Notes: generated by a model not told the origin, from the sequence alone. A stretch of 64,000 bases of DNA from Fervidobacterium changbaicum (GCF_004117075.1 NZ_CP026721.1:930001-994000), one strand, 5' to 3'. Counted from the first letter of the stretch, positions 1 through 9,799 are shown. Translations and numbers: made by a program.

Positions 1-112
1 AAAAGAGCGTCTCTCCCATTAGAAACGTATCCGCAATGAGAATTATAGCAACTAGTAACAAGAAGATACTCCTTACAATTGGAGCTCTACGTTTCAATGT
101 GTTCAGCTCCAT
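1..112 (-). CDS. N-terminal fragment of an unrecognised membrane or secreted protein (runs off the window)
   Basis: An open frame starts at ATG 112 (or the in-frame TTG at 97, which has a GGAG sequence 9 bases ahead) and stays open to base 1. The start reads MELNTLKRRAP, followed by a hydrophobic stretch with the core IFLLLVAIILIA, so it resembles a signal anchor or first membrane helix. It lies downstream of yebC on the same strand, 52 bases past its stop, and could be the next gene of that unit. Only about 37 codons are visible and no family can be named. The call rests on frame, start and hydrophobic pattern alone. Confidence 0.4.
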   Translation of the reverse strand, partial: MELNTLKRRAPIVRSIFLLLVAIILIADTFLMGETLF

Positions 113-164
113 TCTCAATGTTTTTTACTATCGGGTCATCACAAAATATGCAATTCGAAACTGC

Positions 165-923
165 TTAGCCTTCCAACTTTGCCATTATCGCTTCAAGTTC
201 GGCATCGTCGATATCGAAGTTTCCGAAAACTTCCTGTACATCGTCGTTATCTTCAAGTGCATCGACAAGTTTTAAAACTTTCTCCGCATCTGAACCTGTT
301 ACTTTTACATAGTTCTTTGGTTTGTAAGTGATCTTTGCAGAACCTTCAAAGCCGTTCTTTGCAAGGTTTTCCTTCAGTGTTGTAAGGTTCTCAGGAGATG
401 TGTAGACAAGCACTGGATCGCCTTCCTCTATGTCTTCCGCCCCTGCGTCAATTGCCAAGAGTGTGAATTCATCCATATCGGCGATCTTTTCTGCAGGTAT
501 TTCAACGACACCCTTTCTTTCGAAAATCCAAGCGACCGAACCGCTTTCGGCAAGTGAGCCACCGTTCTTGCTGAGTATGTGCCTCAATTCTTGCGCTGTT
601 CTGTTCTTGTTATCCGTTAGTGCGAGAATGTAAAGCGCAACTCCACCAGGAGCGTATGCTTCGTAGATAACTTCTTCGTATTTTTCGCCTTCGAGTTCTC
701 CAGTACCTTTCTTAATAGATCTTTCAATTGTATCTTTTGGCATGTTCGCTTCTCTTGCTTTTTCAAGAACAGCTCTCAACCTTGGGTTCGTTTCTGGATT
801 TCCGCCACCTTCTCTTGCGGCAACGATGATTTCCCTAATGAGTTTTGTGAAGATTTTCGACCTCTTTGCATCCTGGGCGGCTTTCCTGTGCTTAATATTT
901 GCCCACTTATTGTGACCCGACAT
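165..923 (-). CDS. yebC: YebC/PmpR family protein
   Basis: A 252-residue protein of the YebC/TACO1 family, cytoplasmic. Members have been described as DNA-binding regulators and, more recently, as factors that help ribosomes through difficult (proline-rich) stretches. The diagnostic N-terminus [19 protein letters not shown] is present, followed by the usual three-domain length (family about 240-250). A GGGAGGAAGAG ribosome site precedes ATG 923. It follows clpP by 46 bases in the same direction, so tig, clpP and yebC may be co-transcribed. The family call is certain; the in vivo role is not settled by the sequence. Confidence 0.95.
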   Translation of the reverse strand: MSGHNKWANIKHRKAAQDAKRSKIFTKLIREIIVAAREGGGNPETNPRLRAVLEKAREANMPKDTIERSIKKGTGELEGEKYEEVIYEAYAPGGVALYILALTDNKNRTAQELRHILSKNGGSLAESGSVAWIFERKGVVEIPAEKIADMDEFTLLAIDAGAEDIEEGDPVLVYTSPENLTTLKENLAKNGFEGSAKITYKPKNYVKVTGSDAEKVLKLVDALEDNDDVQEVFGNFDIDDAELEAIMAKLEG

Positions 924-969
924 ACTCTCTTCCTCCCTACTCAGTTGTCTTATTTAAAATGCCTCTTGA

Positions 970-1590
970 TTATCTTTCTCCCGGCATGATGACCCTATCT
1001 ATTATACCATATTCCTGTGCTTCTTGTGCACTCATGAAGAAATCTCTGTCTGTATCTTTTTCTATCCTTTCTATCGGTTGACCAGTGTGCTTGCTAAGGA
1101 TTTCGTTTAGGAGGTGTTTAATCCTCAAAAGTTCTTTCGTGAGTATCTCTACATCCTTAGCGGTTCCTTCCGCACCACCGAGTGGCTGGTGGATCATTAT
1201 CCTGCTGTTTGGCAGCGAAAATCTCTTGCCTTTTGTACCTGCGGCAAGTAGCACTGCAGCCATTGAGGCAGCTTGACCAATACATATCGTTGCAACGTCG
1301 CATTTAACGTACTGCATCGTATCGTAAATGGCGAGTCCTGCCGTCACCAAACCTCCCGGTGAGTTGATGTAAAGCTGTATATCTTTGTCCGGGTTCTCCG
1401 CCTCCAAGAACAACAGCTGTGCAACAACAAGATTGGCGACGTGATCATCAATGGCACTACCAAGGAAGATAATCCTATCTTTTAAGAGCCTCGAGTAAAT
1501 ATCGTACGCACGCTCGTATCTACCTGTTGTTTCAATAACTATCGGCACGTACTGGTCGAGTATCTTTTTCATTTCTCTATCCATTTCCAT
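970..1590 (-). CDS. clpP: ATP-dependent Clp protease proteolytic subunit
   Basis: A 206-residue serine peptidase that forms the tetradecameric barrel fed by Clp ATPases, cytoplasmic. The catalytic triad is visible: Ser109 in GQAASMAA, His134 in MIHQP, and Asp183 in the DRDFFMSA segment. The [13 protein letters not shown] block near residues 31-43 is typical. The N-terminus is a few residues longer than many homologues ([13 protein letters not shown]). A GGGAGATGAG site precedes ATG 1590. It lies directly downstream of tig, the common tig-clpP pairing of chaperone and protease; no ClpX gene is next to it in this window. Confidence 0.97.
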   Translation of the reverse strand: MEMDREMKKILDQYVPIVIETTGRYERAYDIYSRLLKDRIIFLGSAIDDHVANLVVAQLLFLEAENPDKDIQLYINSPGGLVTAGLAIYDTMQYVKCDVATICIGQAASMAAVLLAAGTKGKRFSLPNSRIMIHQPLGGAEGTAKDVEILTKELLRIKHLLNEILSKHTGQPIERIEKDTDRDFFMSAQEAQEYGIIDRVIMPGER

Positions 1591-1625
1591 AAACTCTCAT
1601 CTCCCTAAACATTTCGAAAAGTTGC

Positions 1626-2933
1626 TTATTCCCTTTGCTCCTTTGTTTCTTCGTTTTGCTTTTCCTGTTCTTTAAACGATACTTCCTCTATCTGAGCCTG
1701 CTGTGCAAGAATCTTTGCAACCTTTGATTCTACTATCTCCATAACTACTTCGTTTCTTATATCCTGCCTGCTCTTGATTATCGCCTCAGCCCTATCCGGA
1801 CTTACTCCCCATTCAACCGAAACTCTCTCAGCGTAAGTTTTTATATCTTCGGCATCAACTTTTATATCGTTTTCTTCCGCAATCTTTTTAACTACCAGGT
1901 CTTTCTTTATCATATTCAGGTAGTAATTCTTCAACTCTTCGACAAGCTTTTCTTCGCTTCCGTAATTTTGAACGTAGGAATCATATTTTCCATCTTCTTT
2001 CAGGTTATCTATAATGTTCTCGACAGCCCTTTCGATTGTCTTCTCGCTGATTTCAATTTCCGAAATTTCCGAAATTTGGTCAATAATCTGTGCACGGTAG
2101 GATTCTGCCAGTTCTCTGTCGTATATCTCTTTACCTTCTGTTCTAAACTTATCTTTGAGCTGTTCTGTTGTTTCTATGTTTTCAATTGCCAAAGACTTTA
2201 CAAATTCATCGGTGAATTCTGGGAGAATTCTCTTGTATACCTCTTCTACTTCAAGGACGTATTTGTAGACGATTTTGTCATCGCCCTTTTCGAATGCTCT
2301 TTCGAATTCAACAACATCACCCTTTTTCTTTCCGTAAAGCTGTTTGACAACTTCTCTTTCGTCATCCTTTAACAAGACGTATTCTCTTTCTTCCGCATCC
2401 CTAAGTTTCTTCTCCCCGAGCATAACCGTTTCTTTCACCTTAACCAAGTCGCCTTCTTCTGCTTCGCCATCTTTTGGTTCGAGAACAGCGTTTTCCTCTA
2501 TCACGTATTTTATTCTCATGTCAACATAACCATCAAGAACCTCGTCTTCCTTTGCCTTTCTTAGTTTGAGCTTTGTTGGGTCGAATTTAACTACCGGTTC
2601 CGTATGAAGTTCAACAACGACTTTTCCACCTTCTGCAGTGAAATTGGCATCGGCAATTACGGGGGGAAGAAGAAGTTGGAATTCTTCTTTATCGAGCTCC
2701 TTTTCGACCTCTTTAATCGCTTCATCCGCTACGTATATCTCATAGAATGCATCTTTTAACCTAAGTTTGTATACTTCTTTTGGAACTCTTCCGGGTCTGA
2801 AACCTTCGATGTGGTAATTTTTCCTGTTCAGCTCTGCCACGGCTTTGTCTTCGAGTCTCATTATATCTTCTTTGCCAAAAAGGTACTCTCTTATTATAAC
2901 GTTCTTATCTTTTGAGATTTCTTTGACTTCCAT
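1626..2933 (-). CDS. tig: Trigger factor, ribosome-associated chaperone and peptidyl-prolyl isomerase
   Basis: A 435-residue trigger factor that binds at the ribosome tunnel exit through ribosomal protein L23 and shields nascent chains. The ribosome-binding signature appears as GFRPGRVPKEVY at residues 44-55. Length fits the full N-domain, FKBP-like domain and helical C-domain; the C-terminus is very acidic and glutamine-rich (KEQEKQNEETKEQRE). The frame is open 8 codons further upstream, but an AGGAGGTG site ends 5 bases before ATG 2933, so that start is chosen. It follows the terminator of the ribosomal operon, so it should have its own promoter or depend on read-through. Confidence 0.95.
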   Translation of the reverse strand: MEVKEISKDKNVIIREYLFGKEDIMRLEDKAVAELNRKNYHIEGFRPGRVPKEVYKLRLKDAFYEIYVADEAIKEVEKELDKEEFQLLLPPVIADANFTAEGGKVVVELHTEPVVKFDPTKLKLRKAKEDEVLDGYVDMRIKYVIEENAVLEPKDGEAEEGDLVKVKETVMLGEKKLRDAEEREYVLLKDDEREVVKQLYGKKKGDVVEFERAFEKGDDKIVYKYVLEVEEVYKRILPEFTDEFVKSLAIENIETTEQLKDKFRTEGKEIYDRELAESYRAQIIDQISEISEIEISEKTIERAVENIIDNLKEDGKYDSYVQNYGSEEKLVEELKNYYLNMIKKDLVVKKIAEENDIKVDAEDIKTYAERVSVEWGVSPDRAEAIIKSRQDIRNEVVMEIVESKVAKILAQQAQIEEVSFKEQEKQNEETKEQRE

Positions 2934-2985
2934 CTTTGCACCTCCTGGATTCACCAAAAAACTGTTTTCTATTATTTATCACTTT

Positions 2986-3005
2986 AAAAAGGGGCATTCC
3001 GCCCC
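2986..3005 (-). terminator. Intrinsic terminator at the end of the str-S10-spc-alpha run
   Basis: On the minus strand a GGGGC stem, GGAAT loop and GCCCC stem is followed by TTTTTAAAG. It lies 42 bases past the rplQ stop and before tig, as expected for the end of the roughly 20-kb ribosomal unit. Confidence 0.8.
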
Positions 3006-3046
3006 CTCTTTGTGTAGATAATCAGTTCCACATTTTTGACTCAGGA

Positions 3047-3433
3047 TTACTCTTCAACAAGTTGAAGGACTGAAAGCTCTGCTCCGTCGCCTCTTCTCTG
3101 GCCAACTTTGATAACCCTTGTGTATCCTCCGTTTTTGGATGCGTATTTAGGAGCTATTTCATCGACAAGTTTATTTACGAGCCTTCTGTCACCAAGTTCT
3201 GCGAATATCTGTCTTCTGAGAGCAACACTTTCAGCCTTGTTTTCATCTTTTATCTTGTAAGCCTTTACTGCTTTTGTTATGAGTTTTTCAATGTACGTTT
3301 TCCCGACCTTTGCCTTAACCGTCGTCGTCATGATTGTTCCGTGTTCGATTATCTCTTTTGCAAGGTTTCTCATGAGAGAAGCCCTGTGTGAACCGTATCT
3401 ATTGATTTTGTTCCTCTTCATTCGATGTCTCAT
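3047..3433 (-). CDS. rplQ: 50S ribosomal protein L17
   Basis: A 128-residue large-subunit protein located near the tunnel exit. The N-terminus [17 protein letters not shown] and the motif [14 protein letters not shown] are typical of L17. It is the last gene of the alpha-operon segment, one base after the rpoA stop, with a GGGGGAC site inside the end of rpoA. The intrinsic terminator at 2986-3005 follows. Length is normal. The first ATG is retained because it matches the conserved MRHR start. Confidence 0.97.
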   Translation of the reverse strand: MRHRMKRNKINRYGSHRASLMRNLAKEIIEHGTIMTTTVKAKVGKTYIEKLITKAVKAYKIKDENKAESVALRRQIFAELGDRRLVNKLVDEIAPKYASKNGGYTRVIKVGQRRGDGAELSVLQLVEE

Positions 3434-3434
3434 C

Positions 3435-4421
3435 TCATTTGTCCCCCTTTCTTAGCGAAAGACCGAATTTTTCTCTGAGTTTTTCTTTCACTTCGTCAAG
3501 CGATTTCACACCAAAATTTTTGATTTTTAGTAAGTCCTCTTCAGTTCTTTCGAGCAAGTCGCCTATTGTCTCTATTTTGTCTCTTTTCAGACAATTCAGT
3601 GACCTTGCTGAAAGCTCAAGCTCTTCTATCTTTTTCGATGCAACATCTTCAGCCGATACACTTTCTTCAACTACAGAATATGTTTCTTCATATGCTGGAA
3701 TTGGTAGTTCTTCGACGTCGCTAAGGCTCTGCTCAATGAAATTGAAGTGGTCGAGTATGATCTTTAGCGAATGTTTCAATGCCTCGGCCGGCTTTATGCT
3801 CTTTTTCGTCCAGATTTCAAGTATCAATTTCTCAAAGTCTGTTCTTTTATCAACACGTACGTTCTCAACGAGCCAGTTCACTTTCAAAACAGGACTGTAA
3901 ACACCATCCATGACAATCCAGCCTATCTCTGGTCTTTCGTTTCTTTCGCTCGCTGGAACGAAACCTTTACCAAACGTTGCGTAGAGCTCAACTTCGATAT
4001 CAGCATCTTCATTAAGCGTGGCTATGTAATGATTTGGATTTACCACCACGACGCCTGCTGGGCATTGAATATCTTTCGCCGTTAATATAGCTGGACCCTT
4101 CTTTTCGATTATCAGCTTAACTGGAGATTCGACGTACGCTTCTACACGCAACTGAACTTTTTTCAAATTCAACAAGATATCCATTATGTCTTCTTTAACG
4201 CCTTCTATTGTATCGAACTCGTGGTACTTTTCAGGCTTTACAAATCTAACATCCGTAATTGCAAAGCTTGGTATGGAAGAGAGCAAAACTCTCCTCAACG
4301 TGTTTCCTATCGTAACTGCATAGCCCTTTTCAAGCGGCGCCATTGAGTATTTCGCATAGTAGTGGTCTTCGTAAACCGCTTGCTCCTCGAGCTTGAACTT
4401 TCTTCCAAAAGTTTGAAGCAT
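3435..4421 (-). CDS. rpoA: DNA-directed RNA polymerase subunit alpha
   Basis: A 328-residue alpha subunit that assembles the polymerase through its N-terminal dimerisation domain and contacts promoter DNA and activators through its C-terminal domain. The C-terminal HhH region is visible around residues 265-320 ([14 protein letters not shown], then [18 protein letters not shown]). Three start codons are available close together; ATG 4421 is chosen because a GAGGTG site ends 6 bases before it, inside the end of rpsD. It sits between rpsD and rplQ in the classical alpha-operon order. Certain family assignment. Confidence 0.96.
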   Translation of the reverse strand: MLQTFGRKFKLEEQAVYEDHYYAKYSMAPLEKGYAVTIGNTLRRVLLSSIPSFAITDVRFVKPEKYHEFDTIEGVKEDIMDILLNLKKVQLRVEAYVESPVKLIIEKKGPAILTAKDIQCPAGVVVVNPNHYIATLNEDADIEVELYATFGKGFVPASERNERPEIGWIVMDGVYSPVLKVNWLVENVRVDKRTDFEKLILEIWTKKSIKPAEALKHSLKIILDHFNFIEQSLSDVEELPIPAYEETYSVVEESVSAEDVASKKIEELELSARSLNCLKRDKIETIGDLLERTEEDLLKIKNFGVKSLDEVKEKLREKFGLSLRKGDK

Positions 4422-4426
4422 TAACA

Positions 4427-5056
4427 TCACCTCGAGTAGAATTCAACGATAGCCTGTACATTGACTGGAAGGTCTGTAACTTCTTCAAGTTTCGGATTCC
4501 TGACGTATTTTCCTGTGAATTGGTCGTAATCGACTTCAAGCCATGGAGCAACTGCTCTACCTTTGTTAAGTTCAAGTGCTTGCTTTATCGGCTGAATTCC
4601 TCTGCTGCTTTCTTTTATTGAGATTGCATCACCGGGTCTTACTTGGTAAGATGGTATGTCAACCTTCTTACCGTTCACAAGTATGTGACCATGGGAAACG
4701 AGCTGCCTTGCAGTTCGTCTATTGATGGCAAATCCAAGTCTATATACCACGTTATCAAGTCTTCTTTCGACCTGAGCAACCAAGTTTTCACGGGTATCGC
4801 CCGATTGCTTTGCTGCCCTTTCGTAGTAAATCCTGAACTGTTTTTCAAGAACTCCGTATATTCTCTTCATCGTCTGTTTAGCTCTCAATTGCAAACCGTA
4901 TTGCGTTAATTTTTTCTTCTCCCTACCGTGCTGTCCGGGTGCGAATGGTCTTTTATCGAAAGGACACTTTTCGCTGAAACATCTTTCGCCTTTCAAATAG
5001 AGCTTCATTCCTTCTCTTCTACACAGCCTGCAAAGAGCACCTGTATATCGTGCCAT
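4427..5056 (-). CDS. rpsD: 30S ribosomal protein S4 (zinc form)
   Basis: A 209-residue primary 16S rRNA-binding protein. It is the cysteine-containing form: C9, C12, C26 and C31 in the first 35 residues make a probable zinc site. The S4 RNA-binding domain is seen around [11 protein letters not shown] and [19 protein letters not shown]. In many bacteria S4 represses its own operon; no obvious pseudoknot target was identified here. It stands between rpsK and rpoA, 5 bases upstream of the chosen rpoA start. Length is normal. Confidence 0.97.
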   Translation of the reverse strand: MARYTGALCRLCRREGMKLYLKGERCFSEKCPFDKRPFAPGQHGREKKKLTQYGLQLRAKQTMKRIYGVLEKQFRIYYERAAKQSGDTRENLVAQVERRLDNVVYRLGFAINRRTARQLVSHGHILVNGKKVDIPSYQVRPGDAISIKESSRGIQPIKQALELNKGRAVAPWLEVDYDQFTGKYVRNPKLEEVTDLPVNVQAIVEFYSR

Positions 5057-5096
5057 TATTTTCCCTCCTTATCACTTAGACACCAAATTGAGCTGA

Positions 5097-5486
5097 TTAT
5101 ACTCTTCTTCTTTTCGGTGGTCTGCATCCGTTAAATGGAATTGGTGTAGCATCTTTTATGTTTTCAATTTCCAGTCCTGCCGCTTGAAGTGTTCTTATAG
5201 CTGTTTCTCTACCTGCACCAGGTCCTTTAACGATTACATCTACCCTTTTGATTCCCATTTTAACAGCTTCTTTTGCAACCTTGTCTGCTGCAAGTTGTGC
5301 CGCGTAAGGTGTTCCTTTCCTTGTTCCTTCAAAACCTGCCGTTCCTCCACTGCCCCAGCTTAACACATTTCCATTTGGGTCCGTCAATGTGACTATTGTG
5401 TTATTGTACGTGGATTTGATGTGGACTACACCGTGGTCAACGGTTACCTTTTTCTTAGCTTTCGCTCTTGTTCGACCTTTCGCCAT
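5097..5486 (-). CDS. rpsK: 30S ribosomal protein S11
   Basis: A 129-residue platform protein of the small subunit. Diagnostic blocks are [19 protein letters not shown] and the C-terminal [11 protein letters not shown]. The N-terminus is basic ([13 protein letters not shown]). AAGGAGGGA precedes ATG 5486. It follows rpsM after 71 bases and precedes rpsD after 40 bases, as in the standard alpha operon. Length and sequence are ordinary for the family. Confidence 0.97.
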   Translation of the reverse strand: MAKGRTRAKAKKKVTVDHGVVHIKSTYNNTIVTLTDPNGNVLSWGSGGTAGFEGTRKGTPYAAQLAADKVAKEAVKMGIKRVDVIVKGPGAGRETAIRTLQAAGLEIENIKDATPIPFNGCRPPKRRRV

Positions 5487-5557
5487 TTAGCTTTCCCTCC
5501 TTCGGTTCTCTCAGTCCTCAGAAATATCTTGAATAACCTAACCGGTCAAGTCTTTAC

Positions 5558-5929
5558 TTATTTACCCTTTTTCTTAATCCTACTTGGTCTCGGACCTTTG
5601 CGTGTCCTTGCATTTGACCTGGTCCTCTGACCTCTCACTGGAAGCCCCAGTTTGTGCCTTAAGCCGCGGTAACACCCGATATCTATGAGCCTTTTGATAT
5701 TTCTCATGACTTCTGTTCTTAATTCACCTTCGACCTTGTAGTTCTGCTGAATAAACGACGAAATCTTGCTGATTTCATCTTCTGTGAGGTCCTTAACTCT
5801 TTTTTCTGGATCTACACCTGTGTGTTTACAGATTTCGAGTGCTCTGGTTGGTCCAATTCCGTATATGTATCTAAGAGCAATATGTACTTTCTTGTTGCTC
5901 GGTATTTCAACACCAACGATACGAGCCAT
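5558..5929 (-). CDS. rpsM: 30S ribosomal protein S13
   Basis: A 123-residue head protein that contacts the 50S subunit and P-site tRNA. The helix-two-turn-helix region around [18 protein letters not shown] and the C-terminal basic block [17 protein letters not shown] are diagnostic. A GGAGGGAG site precedes ATG 5929. It lies 32 bases after rpmJ, the usual order infA-rpmJ-rpsM-rpsK-rpsD-rpoA-rplQ. Ordinary length. Confidence 0.97.
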   Translation of the reverse strand: MARIVGVEIPSNKKVHIALRYIYGIGPTRALEICKHTGVDPEKRVKDLTEDEISKISSFIQQNYKVEGELRTEVMRNIKRLIDIGCYRGLRHKLGLPVRGQRTRSNARTRKGPRPSRIKKKGK

Positions 5930-5961
5930 TAATCTCCCTCCTCAAAAGATTTTCCACTATC

Positions 5962-6078
5962 TTAACCCTGTCTCTGGTTGTGTTTTGGGTTTACTTTGCA
6001 AATAACGTAAACTCTACCTTTTCTTCTTATAATCTTACAGTACTCGCATCTTTTCCCAACGGATGCTTTTACTTTCAT
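5962..6078 (-). CDS. rpmJ: 50S ribosomal protein L36 (zinc form)
   Basis: A 38-residue protein read from the minus strand between infA and rpsM. The sequence starts [19 protein letters not shown] and ends in [12 protein letters not shown]11, C14, C27 and H33 form the zinc knuckle of the C+ form of L36, one of the last proteins placed in the large subunit. ATG 6078 has a GGAGAGGGAG site just ahead. Its position in the operon is canonical, so the call is firm despite the small size. Confidence 0.95.
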   Translation of the reverse strand: MKVKASVGKRCEYCKIIRRKGRVYVICKVNPKHNQRQG

Positions 6079-6118
6079 AGCTCCCTCTCCTTTCGGAAAA
6101 AATTTGTTCTATTATCAT

Positions 6119-6391
6119 TTATTCTTCGTCGTCAAGTATCTCTTCTTCACCTTTAGCGTCGAGCTTTTTTCGATAAACTATTCGGCCACGTGTAAGGTCG
6201 TAAACCGTTAGTTCGACAACCACACGGTCTCCTGGTACAAGCCTGATAAAATTTTTGCGCATCTTTCCAGACACGTGTGCCAACACCTTGAAACCGTTGT
6301 CTAGCTGTACTCTGAACATAGCGTTGGGTAGTGCTTCAACTATTGTTCCTTCCATTCGTATGACGTCTTCCTTGTTTTTCAGAAAAATCAC
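6119..6391 (-). CDS. infA: Translation initiation factor IF-1
   Basis: A 90-residue OB-fold factor that binds the ribosomal A site during initiation. The core [21 protein letters not shown] and the run [20 protein letters not shown] are typical. The C-terminus is extended and acidic ([10 protein letters not shown]) compared with the usual 72 residues. The start is unclear: there is no ATG near. GTG 6391 has GGAAGG 7 bases ahead. A CTG at 6382 lies exactly 6 bases after GAGAGGTG and would give [12 protein letters not shown], closer to the usual length. The gene follows map, as in the Thermotoga-type spc operon. Confidence 0.93.
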   Translation of the reverse strand: MIFLKNKEDVIRMEGTIVEALPNAMFRVQLDNGFKVLAHVSGKMRKNFIRLVPGDRVVVELTVYDLTRGRIVYRKKLDAKGEEEILDDEE

Positions 6392-6428
6392 CTCTCAGCC
6401 TTCCGAGACTTTCCGCCTGGTTAAAAAA

Positions 6429-7178
6429 CTACAAAGTTGTTAATACCTCACAACCACTCTCGGTTACAACAATAGAATGTTCAAAATGTGCTGATCTCTT
6501 ACCGTCAACGGTAACAACCGTCCAACCATCTTCCAAAACCACTACGTGACAGCCGCCTTCAGTAACCATAGGTTCTATCGCAAGTGTCATTCCCGCCTTC
6601 AAGATTACACCCGTGCCGGGCTTTCCATAATTTGGAACCTGCGGATCTTCGTGAAGTTGCTTGCCGATTCCGTGTCCTACAAAATCTCTGACCACGTTAA
6701 ATCCGTTGCTTTCTACATAGCTTTGAATGGTGTAAGATACATCTCCCAATCTGATACCAGGTTTCACAACCTCTATTGCCCTCATTAGCGATTCTTTAGT
6801 GACCTCGACAAGCTTTTGACCTATCTCGTCAGTCGTTCCAACTATAAACGTTGCTGCCCCGTCTCCATAGTATCCTTCGTAAATTGCCCCGACATCTACT
6901 GAGACAATATCACCTTTTTTGAACACCTTGCTTTTCAAGGGAAACCCGTGAATAACCTCTTCGTTTACGGAAACCGTCGTGATATAAGGATATCCACCGT
7001 AACCCTTGAAAGCTGGTTTGCAGCGATATTCCTTAATGACCTTTTCTGCCATGATTTCTATATCGTACGCAGTTGCTCCCTCAACAACTAATCTCCTTGC
7101 TTGCTCAAGCACCGCTGCAACCGCACGACCTGCTATTCTCATTTTTTCTATCTCGTGCTTGGTCTTTACACGTATCAT
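6429..7178 (-). CDS. map: Methionine aminopeptidase, type I
   Basis: A 249-residue metallopeptidase that removes the initiator methionine from nascent proteins. Metal ligands are visible: the two Asp of the DVGAIYEGYYGDGAATF region, His of GHGIGKQLHEDP, Glu of MTLAIEPMV and Glu of HFEHSIVVTE. Length is that of the short bacterial form without extension. Its ATG overlaps the adk stop by 4 bases, so it is translationally coupled to adk. It stands in the common secY-adk-map-infA order. Confidence 0.97.
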   Translation of the reverse strand: MIRVKTKHEIEKMRIAGRAVAAVLEQARRLVVEGATAYDIEIMAEKVIKEYRCKPAFKGYGGYPYITTVSVNEEVIHGFPLKSKVFKKGDIVSVDVGAIYEGYYGDGAATFIVGTTDEIGQKLVEVTKESLMRAIEVVKPGIRLGDVSYTIQSYVESNGFNVVRDFVGHGIGKQLHEDPQVPNYGKPGTGVILKAGMTLAIEPMVTEGGCHVVVLEDGWTVVTVDGKRSAHFEHSIVVTESGCEVLTTL

Positions 7179-7831
7179 TTCTTTTCAATACCACCCAATA
7201 TATTAAACAACATTTTCATTACTTCTTCTACACTCTTTCTTCCGTCCAAAGTAAAAAGTTTGTTTTGATTTCTATAATATTCGATTAACGGCGATGTTTT
7301 TTCGATGTAGACTCTGTATCTGCCTCTAACAACATCTTCTTTGTCGTCTTCTCTTTGGATGAGTTGCCCACCGCAATCGTCACAAATACCTTCGGTTTTT
7401 GGTGGTAAAGTGATCAAATTGTAAACCTTTCCACACTTTGAGCAGACTCTTCTTGTTGAAATCCTCTGAACGACCGTTTCCTCGTCTATTTCGAAATATA
7501 TAGCCGCGCAAAGTGCTTTCCCCATAGCAGAGAGCATTTCGTCCAATGCTTTGGCTTGGTTTAGTGTTCTTGGGTAACCGTCCAAAATGAACCCGTTTGC
7601 ACAATCTGGCTGTTTCAATCTTTCTTCAACTAAAGCGTTCGTAAGCTCGTCTGGAACGAGGTTCCCTGAATTGACAATGTCTTGGACCTTTTTCCCAAGC
7701 TCAGTACCCTTTGCTATGGCCTCTCTAAAAATATCACCTGTTGAGATGTGAGGAATATTGTATTTTTCCACAACTCTTTTCGCGTAAGTTCCCTTTCCCG
7801 CACCCGGAGGTCCTAAGAAGACCAAGTTCAT
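7175..7831 (-). CDS. adk: Adenylate kinase (zinc-LID form)
   Basis: A 218-residue nucleoside monophosphate kinase (ATP + AMP to 2 ADP). The P-loop GPPGAGKGT is at residues 7-15 and the AMP-binding DGYPRT segment near 84-89. The LID domain carries C130, C133, C150 and C153, a zinc site seen in Gram-positive and thermophile enzymes that stabilises the lid. It follows secY after 14 bases and overlaps map by 4. The arrangement couples SecY, adenylate kinase and Map production. Firm call. Confidence 0.97.
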   Translation of the reverse strand: MNLVFLGPPGAGKGTYAKRVVEKYNIPHISTGDIFREAIAKGTELGKKVQDIVNSGNLVPDELTNALVEERLKQPDCANGFILDGYPRTLNQAKALDEMLSAMGKALCAAIYFEIDEETVVQRISTRRVCSKCGKVYNLITLPPKTEGICDDCGGQLIQREDDKEDVVRGRYRVYIEKTSPLIEYYRNQNKLFTLDGRKSVEEVMKMLFNILGGIEKK

Positions 7832-7845
7832 AATTCCACCTTCTT

Positions 7846-9132
7846 TTATTTCCTACCAGCTATTTTACCCTTCTTAACAAATCCTTCGTAGTTTCTCATG
7901 ATAAGGTGTGCTTCGAGCTGCTGTGCGATATCGAGTGCTACACCAACAGCGATAAGCGCACTTGTCCCACCAAGCCAGATGTTTACCCTGGTTATACCCT
8001 CAACGAGGTACGGAAGCAGGGAAATACCTACCAAGAAGATAGCACCTATGAACGTCACCCTGTTGAGTACGTAAGTGATGTATTCTTCCGTCGGCTTACC
8101 TGCCCTGATACCAGGGATAAATCCACCGTAACGTTTGATATTCTCCGAGATGTCCTTTGGATCAATAACTACAACGCTGTAGAAGTATGTAAAGAAGAAT
8201 ATGAGTAGTGCGTAGATTATTATCATAAGTGGGCTCTGCATACTGAAGAGCTTGACTGCCCATTGAGCACCTGTTATTTGAGCGATTGCTTCAGGAATAC
8301 TGACAATTGCCCATGCGAAGATTATTGGAATAACTCCCGAGTGGTTGACCTTTATCGGCAGGTATGTGCTCGTTCCACCATATATCCTTCTTCCAACCAT
8401 CCTTGTCGCATACTCGATCTTGATTCTTCTTTCAGCTTGTTGAACGTAGATGATAGCAACAACCATGAATATCGCAACAGCGATGAGGAAAATCCAACCG
8501 AAGATGTTGAGATTGCCAAGAACAGCAGTCCTGAAGTAAGCCGGGTACCTTGAAACGATACCTGCGAAAATGAGTATACTTACACCATTTCCGATACCTT
8601 TTTCCGTGATCCTGTCACCTATCCAAAGAAGGAACATCGTTCCAGCAACAAGAGATACCGTTGAAACAAATGAGAATAACCATCTGTTAACAGCTATTAT
8701 ACCTTGATAACTGTTTGCCAAACCAAATGAAACCACAAACGATTGGAGCGCTGCGAGTCCAAGCGTGAGGTTTTTTGTGTAGTGCTGGAATTTCTTCCTT
8801 CCCTCTTCTCCCTCTTTTAAAAGTTCTTTGAGTGAAGGAATGATGGAAGCAAGTAACTGCATGATAATCGATGCGTTGATATACGGTGTAACGCTCATTG
8901 AGAATACTGAGAATCGGCTGAATGCACCACCGGTGAAAACGTCATAGAAACTAAGAACGCCACCGGCAAGGCCGGTGCCCTGCTTGGAAAGCGCTTCCCC
9001 CCAAGCTTTGATGTTTATACCAGGAACTGGAACGTAAATTCCCAACCTGAAAACAAGTAACATTAAGAATGTAAAGATAACCCTATCCCGAACCTCTGGA
9101 ATCTTCATCGCATTGCGCAGCGCTTTCCACAT
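7846..9132 (-). CDS. secY: Preprotein translocase channel subunit SecY
   Basis: A 428-residue integral membrane channel of the Sec translocon with ten predicted helices. The opening MKIPEVRDRVIFTFLMLLVFR, the plug region and the GNGVSILIFAGI segment are typical. The C-terminal cytoplasmic loop sequences YGGFIPGIRAGKPTEEYI and a basic end (KKGKIAGRK) also fit. GAGGTG precedes ATG 9132, and only 2 bases separate it from rplO. It holds its usual place in the spc operon. Normal length. Confidence 0.97.
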   Translation of the reverse strand: MWKALRNAMKIPEVRDRVIFTFLMLLVFRLGIYVPVPGINIKAWGEALSKQGTGLAGGVLSFYDVFTGGAFSRFSVFSMSVTPYINASIIMQLLASIIPSLKELLKEGEEGRKKFQHYTKNLTLGLAALQSFVVSFGLANSYQGIIAVNRWLFSFVSTVSLVAGTMFLLWIGDRITEKGIGNGVSILIFAGIVSRYPAYFRTAVLGNLNIFGWIFLIAVAIFMVVAIIYVQQAERRIKIEYATRMVGRRIYGGTSTYLPIKVNHSGVIPIIFAWAIVSIPEAIAQITGAQWAVKLFSMQSPLMIIIYALLIFFFTYFYSVVVIDPKDISENIKRYGGFIPGIRAGKPTEEYITYVLNRVTFIGAIFLVGISLLPYLVEGITRVNIWLGGTSALIAVGVALDIAQQLEAHLIMRNYEGFVKKGKIAGRK

Positions 9133-9134
9133 TA

Positions 9135-9590
9135 TTAGATCACCTCTATTTTACCGCCGACTTTTTCTATCTTCTCTTTCGCCTTTTCACTGAATTTGTG
9201 TGCCTTAACCACAAGTGGCTTGGTTATTTCCCCTCTTGCAAGTATCTTGACACCATCGTACAATTTGTCAATTATGCCTCTTTCCAAAAGAACTTCTGGA
9301 GTTACTACATCGTTGCTTTCGAATTTTTCTTCAAGTGTGTCAAGATTAACAACTGCATAGACCTTCTTAGCGAAGTTCTTAAATCCAAACTTTGGAAGTC
9401 TTCTGTGTAATGGTGTCTGACCACCTTCCAACCATGGACTAACTTTACCTTTTCCTCTTGCCTTCTGACCTTTGTGTCCTTTACCTGCCGTTTTACCCTT
9501 TCCTGAACCCTGACCTCTCCCAAGACGTTTGAATTTCTTATTTGAACCTGGTGTTGGTCTGAGCTGGTCTATAGTTAGAATTTCAGGCAT
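9135..9590 (-). CDS. rplO: 50S ribosomal protein L15
   Basis: A 151-residue large-subunit protein. The glycine- and lysine-rich N-terminal extension ([20 protein letters not shown]) is diagnostic; it threads into 23S rRNA. The later block [16 protein letters not shown] is also conserved. It lies 20 bases after rpmD and 2 bases before secY. AGGGAGG precedes ATG 9590. Ordinary for the family. Confidence 0.97.
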   Translation of the reverse strand: MPEILTIDQLRPTPGSNKKFKRLGRGQGSGKGKTAGKGHKGQKARGKGKVSPWLEGGQTPLHRRLPKFGFKNFAKKVYAVVNLDTLEEKFESNDVVTPEVLLERGIIDKLYDGVKILARGEITKPLVVKAHKFSEKAKEKIEKVGGKIEVI

Positions 9591-9610
9591 TTCTGATTCC
9601 CTCCTTATTT

Positions 9611-9796
9611 TTATTCTTCAATCTCTTCAACCTTAAGAAGGTGCTTTACCTTTTCAACCATACCTCTTATCTGCGGAGTATCATCTTTAATTACCGTCTG
9701 GTGCATTTTTCTCAAACCAAGTCTTCTGACCGTATCTTTTTGGTCGTATTTGTATCCAATTGGACTTCTCACAAGCGTAATTTTCAGCTTTTTCAT
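9611..9796 (-). CDS. rpmD: 50S ribosomal protein L30
   Basis: A 61-residue protein of the ferredoxin-like L30 fold. The segment [19 protein letters not shown] and the [19 protein letters not shown] run match L30 well. The start ATG 9796 follows AGGAGGGCTAAGAT, a ribosome site that covers the rpsE stop 3 bases away. It is in canonical position between rpsE and rplO. Confidence 0.96.
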   Translation of the reverse strand: MKKLKITLVRSPIGYKYDQKDTVRRLGLRKMHQTVIKDDTPQIRGMVEKVKHLLKVEEIEE

Positions 9797-9799
9797 ATC

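Noticed and set aside
36-275. Plus-strand open frame at the left edge
   Set aside because: It overlaps the yebC 3' end and the minus-strand partial gene; no ribosome site; composition typical of an antisense frame.
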